From: Oikopleura dioica
Lineage: Eukaryota > Chordata > Appendicularia > Copelata > Oikopleuridae
NCBI GenBank assembly: GCA_907165135.1
Contig: OU015568.1
Span: 16,441,208 to 16,505,207, forward strand
Reading direction: 5' to 3'
DNA: 64,000 nt
Under the pieces are notes generated by a model, which saw nothing but the letters and a program-made list of their open reading frames with translations, made no database searches and was not told the DNA's origin. The translations under genes were made by a program, and so were the position numbers. Shown here one piece after another: positions 54,358-64,000 of the stretch (the first letter of the stretch is position 1; the number at the start of each line of letters is the position of its first letter).

Positions 54358-56572
54358 TGTGTTCGATCCACAGTCAAGGCACATCTTTTTCATTTTCAAC
54401 CTTTTTTATCGAAAATAATGAATAAAAAATTACAAACGAAGAATCCGACAACCTGGTTTTCAAAATACAACTCGGAAGATGGCGCTATTTTCAAGAAAAA
54501 CGGCTTCTGATTGGCGCAAAACTTAACATAAAGATATTGAAAAAAGAGAAAGACAAAAACTTGAGTTCAAAATTGGCTCTTTAGCGAGTCACACAGGGTC
54601 CGATAATTTGAGCTCACGCTAAAACTCCACGAAACAGAGCTTGAGAACTCAGGTTTTAAATTGGAGTTTTGAGAAACTCAGAGATGAGAGCTCGCGTGAG
54701 AAATCATATTTTGTGGTGGCGCTCGCGATCCACGAGCCAGTCAAGGCGGGGTGGACGATTTTTGTAAGTGCGCAGCCTTACGCAACGCGCCTACGATCCG
54801 CTGTGGCTGCGCCGACTCGCCGCCGCGCTCGCTCAAATGGAGTTTTTGAAAACTCATGAGATTTCCCTGCTCTCAAGCAAAATCTCAGAAAATCTCCAAA
54901 TGATTTCTCAAGTCACACTGAGTTCTCAATTTGAGAAAATTGAGAACTCAGCCAAAAATGAGTTTTATCGTGAGCTCAAATTATCGGACCCTGAGCGAGT
55001 GTTTATTGAAAATTGAAAATTGCAAACTGCCCTTGTTGAGGAGATAAATGAGCCTCTAATGAGCCTCGATGATTTTGTAATTTTCGGCGAAATACTAAGC
55101 GAAAGCTTTTAATCGCCGCTCTATTCAGATTCTAAGAAGCACTTTCGGCCTTCTGCAGATTTTTGGAAGAAACGAAAATTTATTTGGCCAGATCGAATTT
55201 CAAAAGTTATCGAAAAAATGGCCTAGAACAAAATATAGAAGTTCTTTTATGGCTAAGAGTTTTGATTGGTCGGTAGGCCAAATACAGTAAGCTTATTGGT
55301 AGTTCAAAAATGCACTTTCATTTTTTGGTTCAGTCAAAAAAAAATCGATATTTTCGGACAAACCCTAACCCTAGCCAATAAGATTGCTGTATTTGGCTTT
55401 TCGGCCAATCAAAACCCTGAACCATAAAATCACTTCCTTATTTTGGTTTAACCCATATTTTGAATTTTCCTTCAAAGAAAGTCTGAATGGATTCTTCCCC
55501 AAAACTCGTAACGTGTATTATCAACAAAGCCAGGAATTTATTTTGAGTCAAGGATTTCCGCCCGAAAAAGAATTAAGCTCTTCCGAGGATGGAGAGATGC
55601 TCAATCAAACAGCGCTGGAATCGATTCAATCTTTGAAGCCTCGGAAAATCGCCACGAGCTCGGATGAGAAATATATTGGCGTGTTTTCAGCGCAGTTTGT
55701 TTAAGCACTTTTTAAAGAGATGGGATTTTGGTCTCTAAATGTTTACTGCTGCCGGGACACGTACATATTCTACAAACAGTACTTTTAGAAAAAAATGACG
55801 AGAAATTTTGAATAATTAATATCTTTTCAAAAGCCGAACAAAATGAGCGCTCAAATAGAAACTTTCTGACTAGAGTCAGGAATCGACAGGAAAAATGAGA
55901 CTAATTTTTTGTCCGACAAATCTGTCGAAATTCGAATTTATTATCACGAGTTTTTGCGACCAAAACGTGATTTTTTCAATCTGATTGCTGATTGGCTGCA
56001 TTCCGGCCGGTATCCGTGTTTTCCATCTTCTGATTGGGTTTTATTTTAGTCGACATATTTTTTGTCGCAACAAGAAAATAAGTCATTCAAATAAATCGAT
56101 AGGCAATAAAGTCATTTAATTTTAATAATTGAACAATTTTATGACAAATTTATATTTTAATTATTTAATTTCGCCAACGTGAAACATATTATTCATCGAA
56201 ATTAGTGATAGAAAAACTGTTGATATATAAATAATAATGATCATAATTATGCTATTATTAATAATATATAAAAGCGACAGCGATCAATTATAATTTATTA
56301 TCAATAGAAAATTATTGAGATTCAAATGATATTAAAATGAAGCTTTACTCAGCTGAAAAAAATATCCCTAACAACGTTGTTGGAAAAATTTATAAATCAA
56401 AAATTTTATTGATAAAAAAATGCCATTTCTTACCGATGGCAAAATCTTTGACGACATTTGTCCTTTCAATTTGAAAAGTGAGTTTTGTCGTGTTAAAAAG
56501 CGGCTCTTTCTTTTCCGCTTTTCCGAAAAGTTTTCCTATCGCCGACGTAAGTTTTTCTTCGATCGTCACCAT
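48731..56572 (-). CDS. talin-like FERM head protein without rod
   Basis: Exons: 56434-56572 (KLTFQIERTNVVKDFAI; human talin LSLKISIGNVVKTMQF), about 53600-53684 (NPEQIIKFL...PPGSVGLYVEE; F0), 51258-51621 (FYQPGALVSNRNGK, LKIALPDGSLRTHLLDM; human PLKIRMLDGTVKT, F1), 50211-50669 (WLDPTRTLTE; human WLDHGRTLREQ), 49600-49788 (GFGDTFFATE...VLLAISKSNLTSYH...LDRVRRWM; human YGVSFFLV..LLGITKECVMRV..LTNIKRW), 48905-48983 (FTIEVDQG) and 48731-48861 (QQLLDGYVQLTLHKKREK; human IAQLIAGYIDIILKKKK). So F0-F1-F2-F3 are all present, about 480 aa. The protein then ends after a short charged helix, whereas talins continue with about 2000 residues of rod. Likely binds integrin or other NPxY tails at the membrane but cannot pull on actin as talin does. 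Several junctions are not GT-AG. Confidence 0.8.
49199..49412. mobile_element. MITE in talin-like gene intron
   Basis: GGCCAAATTCGGGGATCTGATTGG..AAATTTGAGCCGTGGTTTTAT pairs with ATAAAACCGCGGCTCAAATATTT..AATCAGATCCCCTGATTTGGCC; inner AAGGGTATC / GATACCC pair. Confidence 0.75.
49869..49912. mobile_element. minimal family A MITE, 44 bp
   Basis: GCAACCTGTGTAAAAGCCTGACTCAGG followed directly by TTCTGTACGCAGGTGAC; only the two ends remain. Confidence 0.6.
49926..50077. mobile_element. family B MITE (near complete)
   Basis: GAGGTGTCTGGAATCGACAAAA..TTTCGACAAACTTTGCGTGG and CCTACGCAAAATTTGTCGAAATTTTTGTCGGTTCCAGACACC. Confidence 0.8.
50984..51122. mobile_element. family B MITE (divergent)
   Basis: TGGCGTCAGGAATTGACAAATAATTTTCG and AAATTTCTTCAGATTTTTGTCGATTCTTGACATTTCC; the centre is reversed relative to the 49926 copy (GCTTGGGCGATTACTCGGCAGCTGATTGG). 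Confidence 0.65.
51640..53590. other. talin-like gene intron with AT-rich block
   Basis: About 51940-52100 is nearly pure A/T (ATTAATTTATT, AATAATTATTAATTAA). About 52230-52600 and 52600-52800 hold no frame I can support. A short AAGCCGCGTGCGGCTTTTTTT hairpin is at 52760. No exon seen besides those listed for the talin-like gene. Confidence 0.4.
53114..53335. mobile_element. family A MITE in talin-like gene intron
   Basis: GGACTCGGAAACCTGTAGAGAAAACCAGACTAAGG to CCTGACTCAGGGTGCCGGGC with four GCCGC hairpins. Confidence 0.7.
54309..54381 (+). tRNA. tRNA-Phe (GAA)
   Basis: 73 nt folding as a cloverleaf: acceptor GCCTTGA / TCAAGGC, D arm with GCTCAGTTGGGAGAGC, anticodon arm CAGAC TGAAGAT CTG with GAA in the loop, variable AAGGTC, T arm CTGTG TTCGATC CACAG. 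A-box TAGCTCAGTTGGG and B-box GTTCGATCC are intact and a TTTTT terminator follows at about 54386. No intron. It lies in the first intron of the talin-like gene on the opposite strand. Confidence 0.97.
54594..54993. mobile_element. hAT-like MITE, 400 bp
   Basis: CAGGGTCCGATAATTTGAGC and GCTCAAATTATCGGACCCTG are perfect 20-bp inverted ends, with TGAGAACTC motifs repeated inside both arms. Flanks share AGCGAGT on both sides (three bases offset on the left), so the target duplication is not exact. CAGGGT ends fit hAT. Confidence 0.7.
55240..55450. mobile_element. family C MITE, inverted pair
   Basis: TTTTGATTGGTCGGTAGGCCAAATACAGTAAGCTTATTGG and CCAATAAGATTGCTGTATTTGGCTTTTCGGCCAATCAAAA face each other around ACCCTAACCCTAGCC (two telomere-like repeats). 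Confidence 0.7.
55470..55704 (+). CDS. possible 3' exon of an unidentified gene
   Basis: Frame of about 75 codons reads FFPKTRNVYYQQSQEFILSQ, EKELSSSEDGEMLNQTALES, SDEKYIGVFSAQFV then stop. Composition is protein-like, with a Ser/Glu-rich middle, and the 5' edge follows TTTTCCTTCAAAG, a possible acceptor. No upstream exon or polyA signal identified. It lies inside the talin-like intron on the opposite strand. Could also be chance. Confidence 0.3.
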
Positions 56573-56579
56573 CTCTAAG

Positions 56580-57677
56580 TGGAAGCAACTCTCACAGAAA
56601 TGAAAAAAATCTTGTTCAAAAATTCAGTGAAAAAAATTTCTTTGTTTTTTGAGAAAAATCAAGCGAGTTCAGCGCTCTCATGGGAACTCAGTGCGGCTCG
56701 CGAGCGCCGTTCGCGCGGCGGCGGCGCGAACGCTGATCGGAGGGCGCCAAAGGGATGGAATATGAGGATTCACGAGACGTTATTCACAGCTTACTCACAC
56801 TTTAGTTATTGACAGGATATTTACTAACTGAAGAATAATCATCATCATCAATGAGTTCGTATGAGTCCTTCGTCAACAAGTTTCTAGAGCAAGGGTTATT
56901 TTTTGAGCAAAATTAATTTTTTCGTCAGTCTTTTGATTTTGAAAGTCCGGATAAGAGCGAAATCAGGTAGAAACACTTTTATAACGAATCAACCTCAACC
57001 TAAATTCTTCAGACTCTTTGAAGGAATCAAAGCAGGACAAACGAATCCACTGAATTTTTCACTGTTTGGCGATTCATTCTGTATTCCTCCTGAATAAAAT
57101 CAATTTCCAGAAGATCTTTCTTATTATTTCTTGCAGGATAAACTTCTATTTAAAGACACCACAGTTTTTGTCGTCACCAAAGTTTTAGCTTTAAGCCGTT
57201 AAATTCTTAGGATTAACATCTCCTTAAAATAGCCTTTTCATCAAAATTTCGCCCGATCATAAACAGATGTTTGCATGGCATTCAAACGTGCCGCAAGTCC
57301 TTTTTTCGAAAATCTACAAAGTGTTTTCTGTTGTCTCCAGCAACATTCGCATCCGAGCGAAAACGACAGCTCGTTAAGAGCTTTTCCGAGCGCTAGAAAA
57401 ATGCAAAACGACGTGTGATAGATGCTCATTGTTGATTTTTGAGTGGCTCGTGTATATTCACTAATTAGCAGGTTGAGAGATTCTAAAAGTGAGAAACAGA
57501 ATATTCAAGAGCAGTTCTATTTGACAGTAGAATTTTTTAAAATATAAATTTGCAGATGAAATATGTAAGCATTTTAGAGACAAAGGCTTCCAGTGAACTC
57601 ATACAGTATAAACAAGTGCTGGGCAGGGCAACTTTACGCGCTTAAATCTGTCGAAAAATTTATCGGACCCTTATGGC
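56580..57677. other. intergenic upstream of the talin-like gene
   Basis: Contains the talin-like promoter side and short frames on both strands: 56903-57097 plus, and 57241-57429 minus starting MSIYHTSFCIFLALGK. The second has a hydrophobic start and Cys pairs (CECCW) but no splice partners I can defend. No call. Confidence 0.35.
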
Positions 57678-60600
57678 TAGGGTAAACTTACAAAAAATCA
57701 ACTTTTAAACGGCAAATTGTAAGGGAATGAAACTTGGCCAGATGATAGATGGTCAAAAACGACTTTTCAAAATTTTTTTGGGGAAGAATCTCTATTGTTT
57801 TTCATCCCTTTTTCGTCAATTTCCTTCTAAAATTTTTTAGCAATAAGATAGAAAAAATGAAGGCAACCAATAGATTCGCCTTGAATCACTGATTATTTTC
57901 CACAAAAAATTTAGTAATCGGCCTCACATGACTTCAGAAAAAGGAAAAGAAGCTGAAAGTCTTTGTTATTGTCTTGGAGGACCCCCTTGGAGGACTTTAT
58001 CTGCTGGAAGACCAATATTATAAATATTCAATATATGGCCGTGCTGGGCCAGTATATGGCCACCTATGGTCAACTTTGGTCAAGTTCGGCCGGAGGACCC
58101 CGGAGGACCTCCCTGGTGGAAGACCATCCGCTGGAAGACCAATATTTAAAATATTCAATATATGGCCGTGCTAGGCCAGAATATGGCCAACTATGGTCAA
58201 CTTTGGTCGAGTTCGGCCGGAAGACCCCCGGAGGACCTCTCTGGTGGAAGACCATCCGCTGGAAGTTCAATATTTAAAATTTTCAAAATATGCCCGTGCT
58301 CGGCCAGTATATGGCCACCTATGCTCAACTTTGGTCAAGTTTGGCCAGAGGACCCCGGAGGACCTCCATTGTGGAAGACCATCAGCTGGAAGACCAAAAT
58401 TAAATATTAAGATAAAATGCTTTGCTGGGAAAAGAAATGACACTTCCGGTAAACTTTGGTCACTTTATGCCGGATGACCCCGGAGGACCCCTTTTGCTGG
58501 AAGAAAATCTACTGGAAGACCGACATTTAAAAAATAAAAAAATAATCACAGTCAATTTAGTGAAGAGGTGGGCCACGCCGACCACGAGCTATGTGGCCAG
58601 TCCGTTCAGTGAAGGGCAAGGCAAAGAGAATGAAACCCCGTTTATTAAGCTAAGAAAAGGGCGGGTCAGAGTCAGGGCGAAGCCGACCAAAAGGAGGCCT
58701 CGCCCGTTCATTCTTTTGAATCAGAGTCAGGGCGAAGCCGACCCGAAGGGGAGGCCACGCCCGTTAATTCTTTTGAATCAGAGTCAGGGCGAAGCCGACC
58801 CGAAGGGAAGGCCACGCCCGTTAATTCTTTTGAATCAGAGTCAGGGCGAAGCCGACCCGAAGGGAAGGCCACGCCCGTTAATTCTTTTGAATCAGAGTCA
58901 GGGCGAAGCCGACCCGAAGGGGAGGCAACGCCCGTTCATTCTTTTGAATCAGAGTCGGGCGAAGCCGACCCGAAGGGGAGGCAACGCCCGTTCATTCTTT
59001 TGAATCAGAGTCGGGCGAAGCCGACCCGAAGGGGAGGCAACGCCCGTTCATTCTTTTGAATCAGAGTCGGGCGAAGCCGACCCGAAGGGAGGCAACGCCC
59101 GTTCATTCTTTGAATCAGAGTCAGGGCGAAGCCGATCCGAAGTGGAGGCCACGCCCGTTAATTCTTTTGAATCAGAGTTCGGGCGAAGCCGACCCGGAGG
59201 GGAGGCAACGCCCGTTCATTCTTTTGAATCAGAGTCGGGCATAGCCGACCCGAAGGGGAGGCAACGCCCGTTCATTCTTTTGAATCAGAGTCAGAGCGAA
59301 GCCGACCGGAAGGGGAGGCAACGCCCGTTCATTCTTTTGACGTGGCATTTCCTTCGGGTCGGCTTCGCCCTGACTCTGAGTGAAAAGAATGAACGGGCAT
59401 GGCCTCCCCTTCGGGTCGGCTTCGCCTTGACTCTGATTGAATAAAATGAACGGGCGTGGCCTCCCCTTCGGGTCGGCTTCGCTTTGACTCTGATTGAAAA
59501 GAATGAACGCGCGTGGCCTCCCCTTCGGGTCGGCTTCGCCCTGACTCTGATTGAATAGAATGAACGGGCGTGGCCTCCCCTTCGGGTCGGCTTCGCCCTG
59601 ACTCTGATTAGAAAAAATGAACGGGCGTTGCCTCCCCTTTGGGTCGGCTTCGCCCTGACTCTGATTCAAAAGAATGAACGGGCGAGGCCTCCCCTTTTGG
59701 TCGGCTTCGCCCTGACTCTGACCCGCCCTTTTCTTAGCTAAATAAACGGGCGTTTCATTCTCTTTGCCTTGCCCTTCACTGAACGGACTGGCCACATAGC
59801 TTGTGGTCGGCGTGGCCCACCTCTTCACTAAATTGACTGTGATTATTTTTTTTATTTTTTAAATGTCGGTCTTCCAGTAGATTGTCTTCCAGCAAAAGGG
59901 GTCCTCCGGGGGTCATCCGGCATAAAGTGACCAAAGTTTACCGGAAGTGTCATTTCTTTTCCCAGCAAAGCATTTTATCTTAATATTTAATTTTGGTCTT
60001 CCAGCTGATGGTCTTCCACAATGGAGGTCCTCCGGGGGTCCTCTGGCCAAACTTGACCAAAGTTGAGCATAGGTGGCCATATACTGGCCGAGCACGGGCA
60101 TATTTTGAAAATTTTAAATATTGAACTTCCAGCGGATGGTCTTCCACCAGAGAGGTCCTCCGGGGGTCTTCCGGCCGAACTTGACCAAAGTTGACCATAG
60201 GTGGCCATATACTGGCCCAGCACGGCCATATATTGAATATTTATAATATTGGTCTTCCAGCAGATAAAGTCCTCCAAGGGGGTCCTCCAAGACAATAACA
60301 AAGACTTTCAGCTTCTTTTCCTTTTTCTGAAGTCATGTGAGGCCGATTACTAAATTTTTTTTGTGGAAAATAATCAGTGATTCAAGGCGAATCTATTGGT
60401 TGCCTTCATTTTTTTCAATCTTATTGCTAAAAAATTTTAGATTTTTAGCACTTTTACACGGCTCTAGAATGACGTAATTCATATTTTTTCATTAATTTTT
60501 TTATCTGATGTTGATCAGCAACCTTCAAAGAGTATTCTTGCCGAAAATGAGCCCTGTAGGATGTCCCTTTCAAAAGCTCATTTTTTGTAAGTTTACCCTA
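57678..60600. mobile_element. hAT-like fold-back element with two inverted arrays
   Basis: TAGGGTAAACTTACAAAAAA at the left and TTTTTTGTAAGTTTACCCTA at the right, flanked by the exact 8-bp repeat CTTATGGC (57670-57677, 60601-60608). Inverted arms of about 700-800 bp carry repeated GGAAGACCAATATT..ATATGGCC..GGTCAACTTTGGTC modules, then GTGGGCCACGCCGACCAC, then a tandem array; the right half is the mirror image. No transposase. Same plan as the 45869-48543 element but different sequence. Confidence 0.88.
58660..59740. repeat. head-to-head tandem arrays, about 57-bp unit
   Basis: Unit GAATCAGAGTCAGGGCGAAG then CCGACCCGAAGGGGAGGCC then ACGCCCGTTCATTCTTTT, about 12 copies in 58670-59340, then about 6-7 copies in reverse in 59345-59740. 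The unit length is close to a multiple of 3, so long repetitive frames (QSQGEADPKGRPRPFILLN) appear on both strands; these are not genes. Confidence 0.9.
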
Positions 60601-60839
60601 CTTATGGCTCTTTCAATTATATTTTTTCTAAAGGAAAATGACATGAAAAATTGATTTCTGGTGTCAAAAATCTAAATCGAGTCGAGAGCTATGATTTTTT
60701 AAAAACGAAAAATAGGGGTACGGTAACTCCACACACAACTGTATATATAATATAAATTTAAAGTTTTAACAGAAAATATATGATAAGCGAATTGAAAATC
60801 ACGATAGACGATCTCAATTCCTTCGGGTGGCGGGCGGTC

Positions 60840-61080
60840 CCGTTCGAAATCGGTTTTTGGGCCCATTTTTCGAACGGCGTTCGAAATTTCCGAAAAATCT
60901 TGACCTAAGAATGAGCTTAAATCAATGTCATCGTGTAAGTAGATGAAGTTGACATCATTATGAAGGAGTTTTCTTACAAATCAGGCGCGGAGCGCATACG
61001 AGCTCATTTTTATAAGCAATTTCAGAAATTTTTCGAACGGCGTTCGAAAAATCTCGAACGGCGTTCGAAATTTCGAACGT
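60840..61080. repeat. TTCGAACGGCGTTCGAA palindromes
   Basis: The 17-bp palindrome occurs in full at about 60877-60893, 61035-61051 and (one base shorter) 61053-61069, with half copies at 60838-60850 and 61072-61080. They sit just 3' of the orphan membrane-protein gene. Confidence 0.75.
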
Positions 61081-61087
61081 AGCCGCC

Positions 61088-62614
61088 CTACACCCATTCC
61101 TTCTTAGACGACCCGTTCTCAGGCAAGAAAATTTCATATATTATTTTTGAAATCAAGAGATAGCAACTCAATTTTATCATATAATCAGATACATTTTCTA
61201 AATAAATTGGGAGTCGATTTTCAAATGGAAGCGATACAACCGCAAATATAATATCAAAGAAAGAGAAAAGGAGGAAGAATATTAATGATGTTTTCTGAGA
61301 AGATTTGCGTATTTCATCCAGCCCTTGCTCGGTTTTTTTCAAATCATCGTGGTGTTTATATGCATTTTCCAAAAACTTGAGGAATTTTTTATACGAATTT
61401 TCTTTGAAAGCATTTTTAAATTTTTGCTTAAAATGATCTTCACAAAAAACAGTGATACGCTCAACAAAAAATTGTTCTTTTTCGAAGCACTTTTTCAAAT
61501 CTAAAAATTCTGGAAAAAATTTAATGTTTTTTAAAATATTATTTCCATAAGTGAGCAAAATCACATCACTAGAGAAAGACATGATATTCCATCTATAATT
61601 AAGAAAATATGCTAACTTGAAAAGATGAAATCCAAGCAAGGGAGGTAAAGCACTTGACACGAAAGTATCTAAGTCTGGTTCAGATACGAAAACAATCGAA
61701 AAAAAATTAGTATTATTGATGATTTCCTCAAAAATTATCTCATGACAGATCCCTATTGGATAAATTTGCTCCTCTATACAGTGATAAACCTTTGTTTCTT
61801 TAAGTAAACATTTGATCTGCTGTTCTGTTGTTTCTCCAAGGCAGCAATCAAATACTTCGCGCAGGAGACCAATTATTTCTTTCTCATTGATTAAATTTCG
61901 CGGGCCGTTGCCATTACCGAAGTATTTATTGACTGGATCCTCTGGATCTGCTACAGCTGACCAAAGCATTATCATCGCATCGAGAAGACAAGGAAAAGAC
62001 TTTTCCATAAACTCGGTAAAAATCGTTCCATTTCTTATTTTTGATTTTGTTTTGAAAAGAACCGGAAAATGGGGATAATCAGCAAAATGAACATGTGAGT
62101 TTCTTAGAAAAATCATGAGCGATAAGAGAGTTCTATCAAACTGATTCATCCGATTCTTAATATAATTAATAATACTTCCTTAAATAATACGAAACCTTAT
62201 AATTGTCTGATAGGCCCACAAAAACCTTAATAACTTTGGATTTTTTCCAGTCCTTTTCATTTTTTGTTGCTCTTTCCACAACATAAAAAGAAAAATTCTC
62301 GTTTGAGAAAAGAGATCCCAGGATTAGCATGTTGATAGCCATTTGACGTTCTTTCGGATCCGTTATGTGTTTTTCCCGATTCCGTGTCTCATATACTCGT
62401 TTTTCTGGATTTTTATTGTCCTTTTTATTCTTGTCGTAGTGGATAAAAGATCGTATATTTGATTGAAAGTCTCCAACGCAGCTCATTGCACACATTGCTA
62501 TAATGTTGTCGATGCAATCTTCCTTTGATTTTTCAAAATTATCCTCAAATAAATTTATACTCTTTTCACTTGCTTAAAGCTTACATTGAATTTTTTACGA
62601 AATTCTGAATCCAT
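61088..62614 (-). CDS. orphan 481-aa membrane protein
   Basis: Exons 62585-62614, 62196-62543 and 61088-62155 with GT-AG introns of 41 and 40 nt and matching phases. Starts MDSEFRKKFN. The first 110 residues are charged (KKDNKNPEKRVYETRNREKH); the middle is mixed helical with scattered Cys; the C-terminal 90 residues hold a coil (DDLKKTEQGLDEIRKSSQK) then two hydrophobic segments (TSLIFFLLFSFFDIIFAVVS and MIKLSCYLLISKIIYEIFL). No family recognised. Codon use is much more A/T-ending than in HPF1 or talin, so it may be fast evolving or recently acquired. Phase consistency and length make it a real gene. Confidence 0.75.
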
Positions 62615-62864
62615 TTTACGCGTGTCTTTCTCGAATAAGAATTGCAACTCTATTTGACTTGCCGTATTCGAGCAGAAGAATTAGTAGACTTATGTTTACG
62701 CTGACCAAATACAATACAAATACGACAGTCAAAGACCTTGAAAATTGACTAATTTTCCAACGGAAATTTCAACAGTGAAAAATTTTTGTTGATGGAAATA
62801 AAAGAAATCGAAAATTGTTTTGTAAAAATATACATTTATTCATTCATAAAATAAAGTAACAGTA

Positions 62865-63424
62865 TCAAAAATACAGAAGAATCATATTTTCAAAATCATA
62901 AGGGATGAATCTTTTGGGGAGTGGCAGGGCGGAAGAAGCTGAGAAGCCGACCAGGATGGAGAAGGTTGGAGGAATCGTAGCCAGAATCCCCGTTGCTAGA
63001 AAAATTCGATTATCACAAGATTAACCCGTTACGGCGCAGAGCAGCGCCCATTAGCGAAATATTTCGCCGCAGCGAGACAACCCGGTTAGCGCGAATTTAT
63101 ACAAAGCTGTAAGATGGAAGCTGATATTTATTCTCTACACGTCAGAGCATAGAAGTCAGTAGAAGTACTGTAATGGCATTTTAAAACTAGGAAGAACGTG
63201 TGTTAACCCGCTAGGAGATGTTATTTTGAAGATAAAAGGATGTCCCGCTAAAGGGGTTAAATAAAACAAGCGCGCGAACGAGGTTAAAAAAGAAAGATAA
63301 AAAAGAGGGTTTCAGTTTCGAGGAAAAATATACCTTGGCGGTTTCCAACGGGGAGATCGGCGACGACGCCTTCGATGACGGGATCGACCCGCTCGAAGGG
63401 CGAATAGATTAATTGGAAGGCCAT
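62865..63424 (-). CDS. 73-aa small protein with one hydrophobic segment
   Basis: Exons 63334-63424 and 62865-62995 (GT-AG, phase 1) give MAFQLIYSPFERVDPVIEG then VVADLPVGNRQ, a hydrophobic stretch (ATGILATIPPTFSILVGFSA) and a short tail (KRFIPYDFENMILLYF). AATAAA on the minus strand lies about 25-30 bp after the stop. Family unknown. The upstream strand also reads open into a Lys/Thr-rich stretch (KTTLNPTTKQST) before the ATG, so a longer first exon is possible. Confidence 0.55.
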
Positions 63425-63559
63425 TGTTGATTGTTTCGTTGTTGGATTCAGCGTTGTCTTCCTGGTCGGCTTCTTCGGGGTTCGTTTCAATCTTGCTTTT
63501 AGGCTTTTCAATATATTCATCTTTTTATCAAGAATCAATAGATATTCCCAAAATTGCTT

Positions 63560-63740
63560 ACTAAAGATCGAGTTTTCTTTGTCCTAAATTGTCGGTAAAA
63601 TATTCACTGTTGATCCCTAAATTGTCGATTTTCGGATGAGCTTTAGTTTGGCAGGGATTTGATTGGCCAATCGTGACTCGACAATTTAGGGCTCCATTTG
63701 GATGATTTATCAACAATTTAGGACAGAAATTCGTCGATCT
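63560..63740. repeat. inverted repeat (CCTAAATTGTCG)
   Basis: TTGTCCTAAATTGTCGGTAAA..CCCTAAATTGTCGA faces TCGACAATTTAGGGCTCCA..CAACAATTTAGGACA. The same element type is in BubR1 intron 2 (about 12865-13045). Confidence 0.65.
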
Positions 63741-63832
63741 TTAGCAAGCAATTTTGACTAAAGACTTGCTGTTTTGACGAAAGGAATAAGGGTGTCTTCA
63801 AGAGTGCGTCAACGTGGTAAAGTGTTAAATTT

Positions 63833-63921
63833 CAAGCCCATCCCTTTTTCACCGCTTTTCGCTTCGACGGAATGAACGGTTTTTGCTTGATCGGTTCTTT
63901 GGGCGGAGGCGGGCGATTTCC
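63833..63921 (-). CDS. 3' exon of an unidentified gene (5' outside window)
   Basis: After TTTTAG the frame reads GNRPPPPKEPIKQKPFIPSK then RKAVKKGWA and stop. Pro/Lys-rich tail, well-formed acceptor. No further exon in the last 80 bp of the window. Confidence 0.4.
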
Positions 63922-64000
63922 CTAAAAGTGAAATAATTTGACGCAAAATGCCAATTAACTCGATTAAATTGGGACAAGGGGATTAGGTCAATGCGCGCGT

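Noticed and set aside
54208-54399. Minus-strand frame CLDCGSNTGPSDLQSDALPTEL
   Set aside because: It is the antisense of the tRNA-Phe gene.
58422-59828. Open frames of 100-199 codons on both strands with a GEADPKGRPRPFILLN repeat
   Set aside because: They are translations of a 57-bp tandem DNA repeat inside a fold-back transposon; frames are open on both strands because the unit is a multiple of 3.

Overview
The window is eukaryotic nuclear DNA. It has many small exons, introns as short as about 40 nt, AATAAA signals just after stop codons, a eukaryotic tRNA-Phe(GAA), and animal genes (EAG potassium channel, talin head, HPF1, BubR1/Mad3, Rab9 effector RABEPK, CM1 centrosome protein). Short introns, a possible two-gene operon and many introns that do not start with GT point to a larvacean tunicate (Oikopleura/Fritillaria type). 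The introns swollen with small transposons favour a larger-genome relative over O. dioica. That placement is inference.

Region 1-22 kb is gene dense: an Rmt2-like ankyrin protein (3' end outside the window), two small single-pass coiled-coil proteins, a CM1 protein with a C-terminal membrane anchor, RABEPK with a RING/TRAF-type zinc-finger gene nested inside it on the opposite strand, a kinase-less BubR1/Mad3, an SR-like gene followed 92 bp later by HPF1 (probable operon), and a RING protein. A decayed tandem duplication lies between the CM1 and RABEPK genes.

Region 22.6-45 kb is one EAG-type (KCNH1/5-like) channel gene on the plus strand. I placed about 20 exons by homology and reading phase. 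Its introns hold dozens of miniature inverted-repeat transposons (MITEs) and a nested orphan gene. Several introns use GA-AG or GC-AG ends, and one intron is almost exactly a MITE.

Region 45-60.6 kb holds a head-only talin-like gene (minus strand; tRNA-Phe in an intron) and two hAT-like elements of 2.7-2.9 kb with 8-bp target duplications and inverted tandem arrays. One of these contains a second hAT-like element with its own 8-bp duplication. Region 60.6-64 kb has an orphan 481-aa membrane protein, a 73-aa protein and the 3' exon of a further gene.

Transposon families seen: A (ends like GGCTCGGCAACCTGTGTAG, with internal GCCGC hairpins, at least 12 copies), B (ends like GGTGTCTGGAACCGACAAAA, 6 copies), C (ATTGGCCGGTAGGCCAAATA core), several TTAA-target MITEs, and hAT-like elements. 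Exon ends were read by eye and may be off by a base or two where marked approximate.
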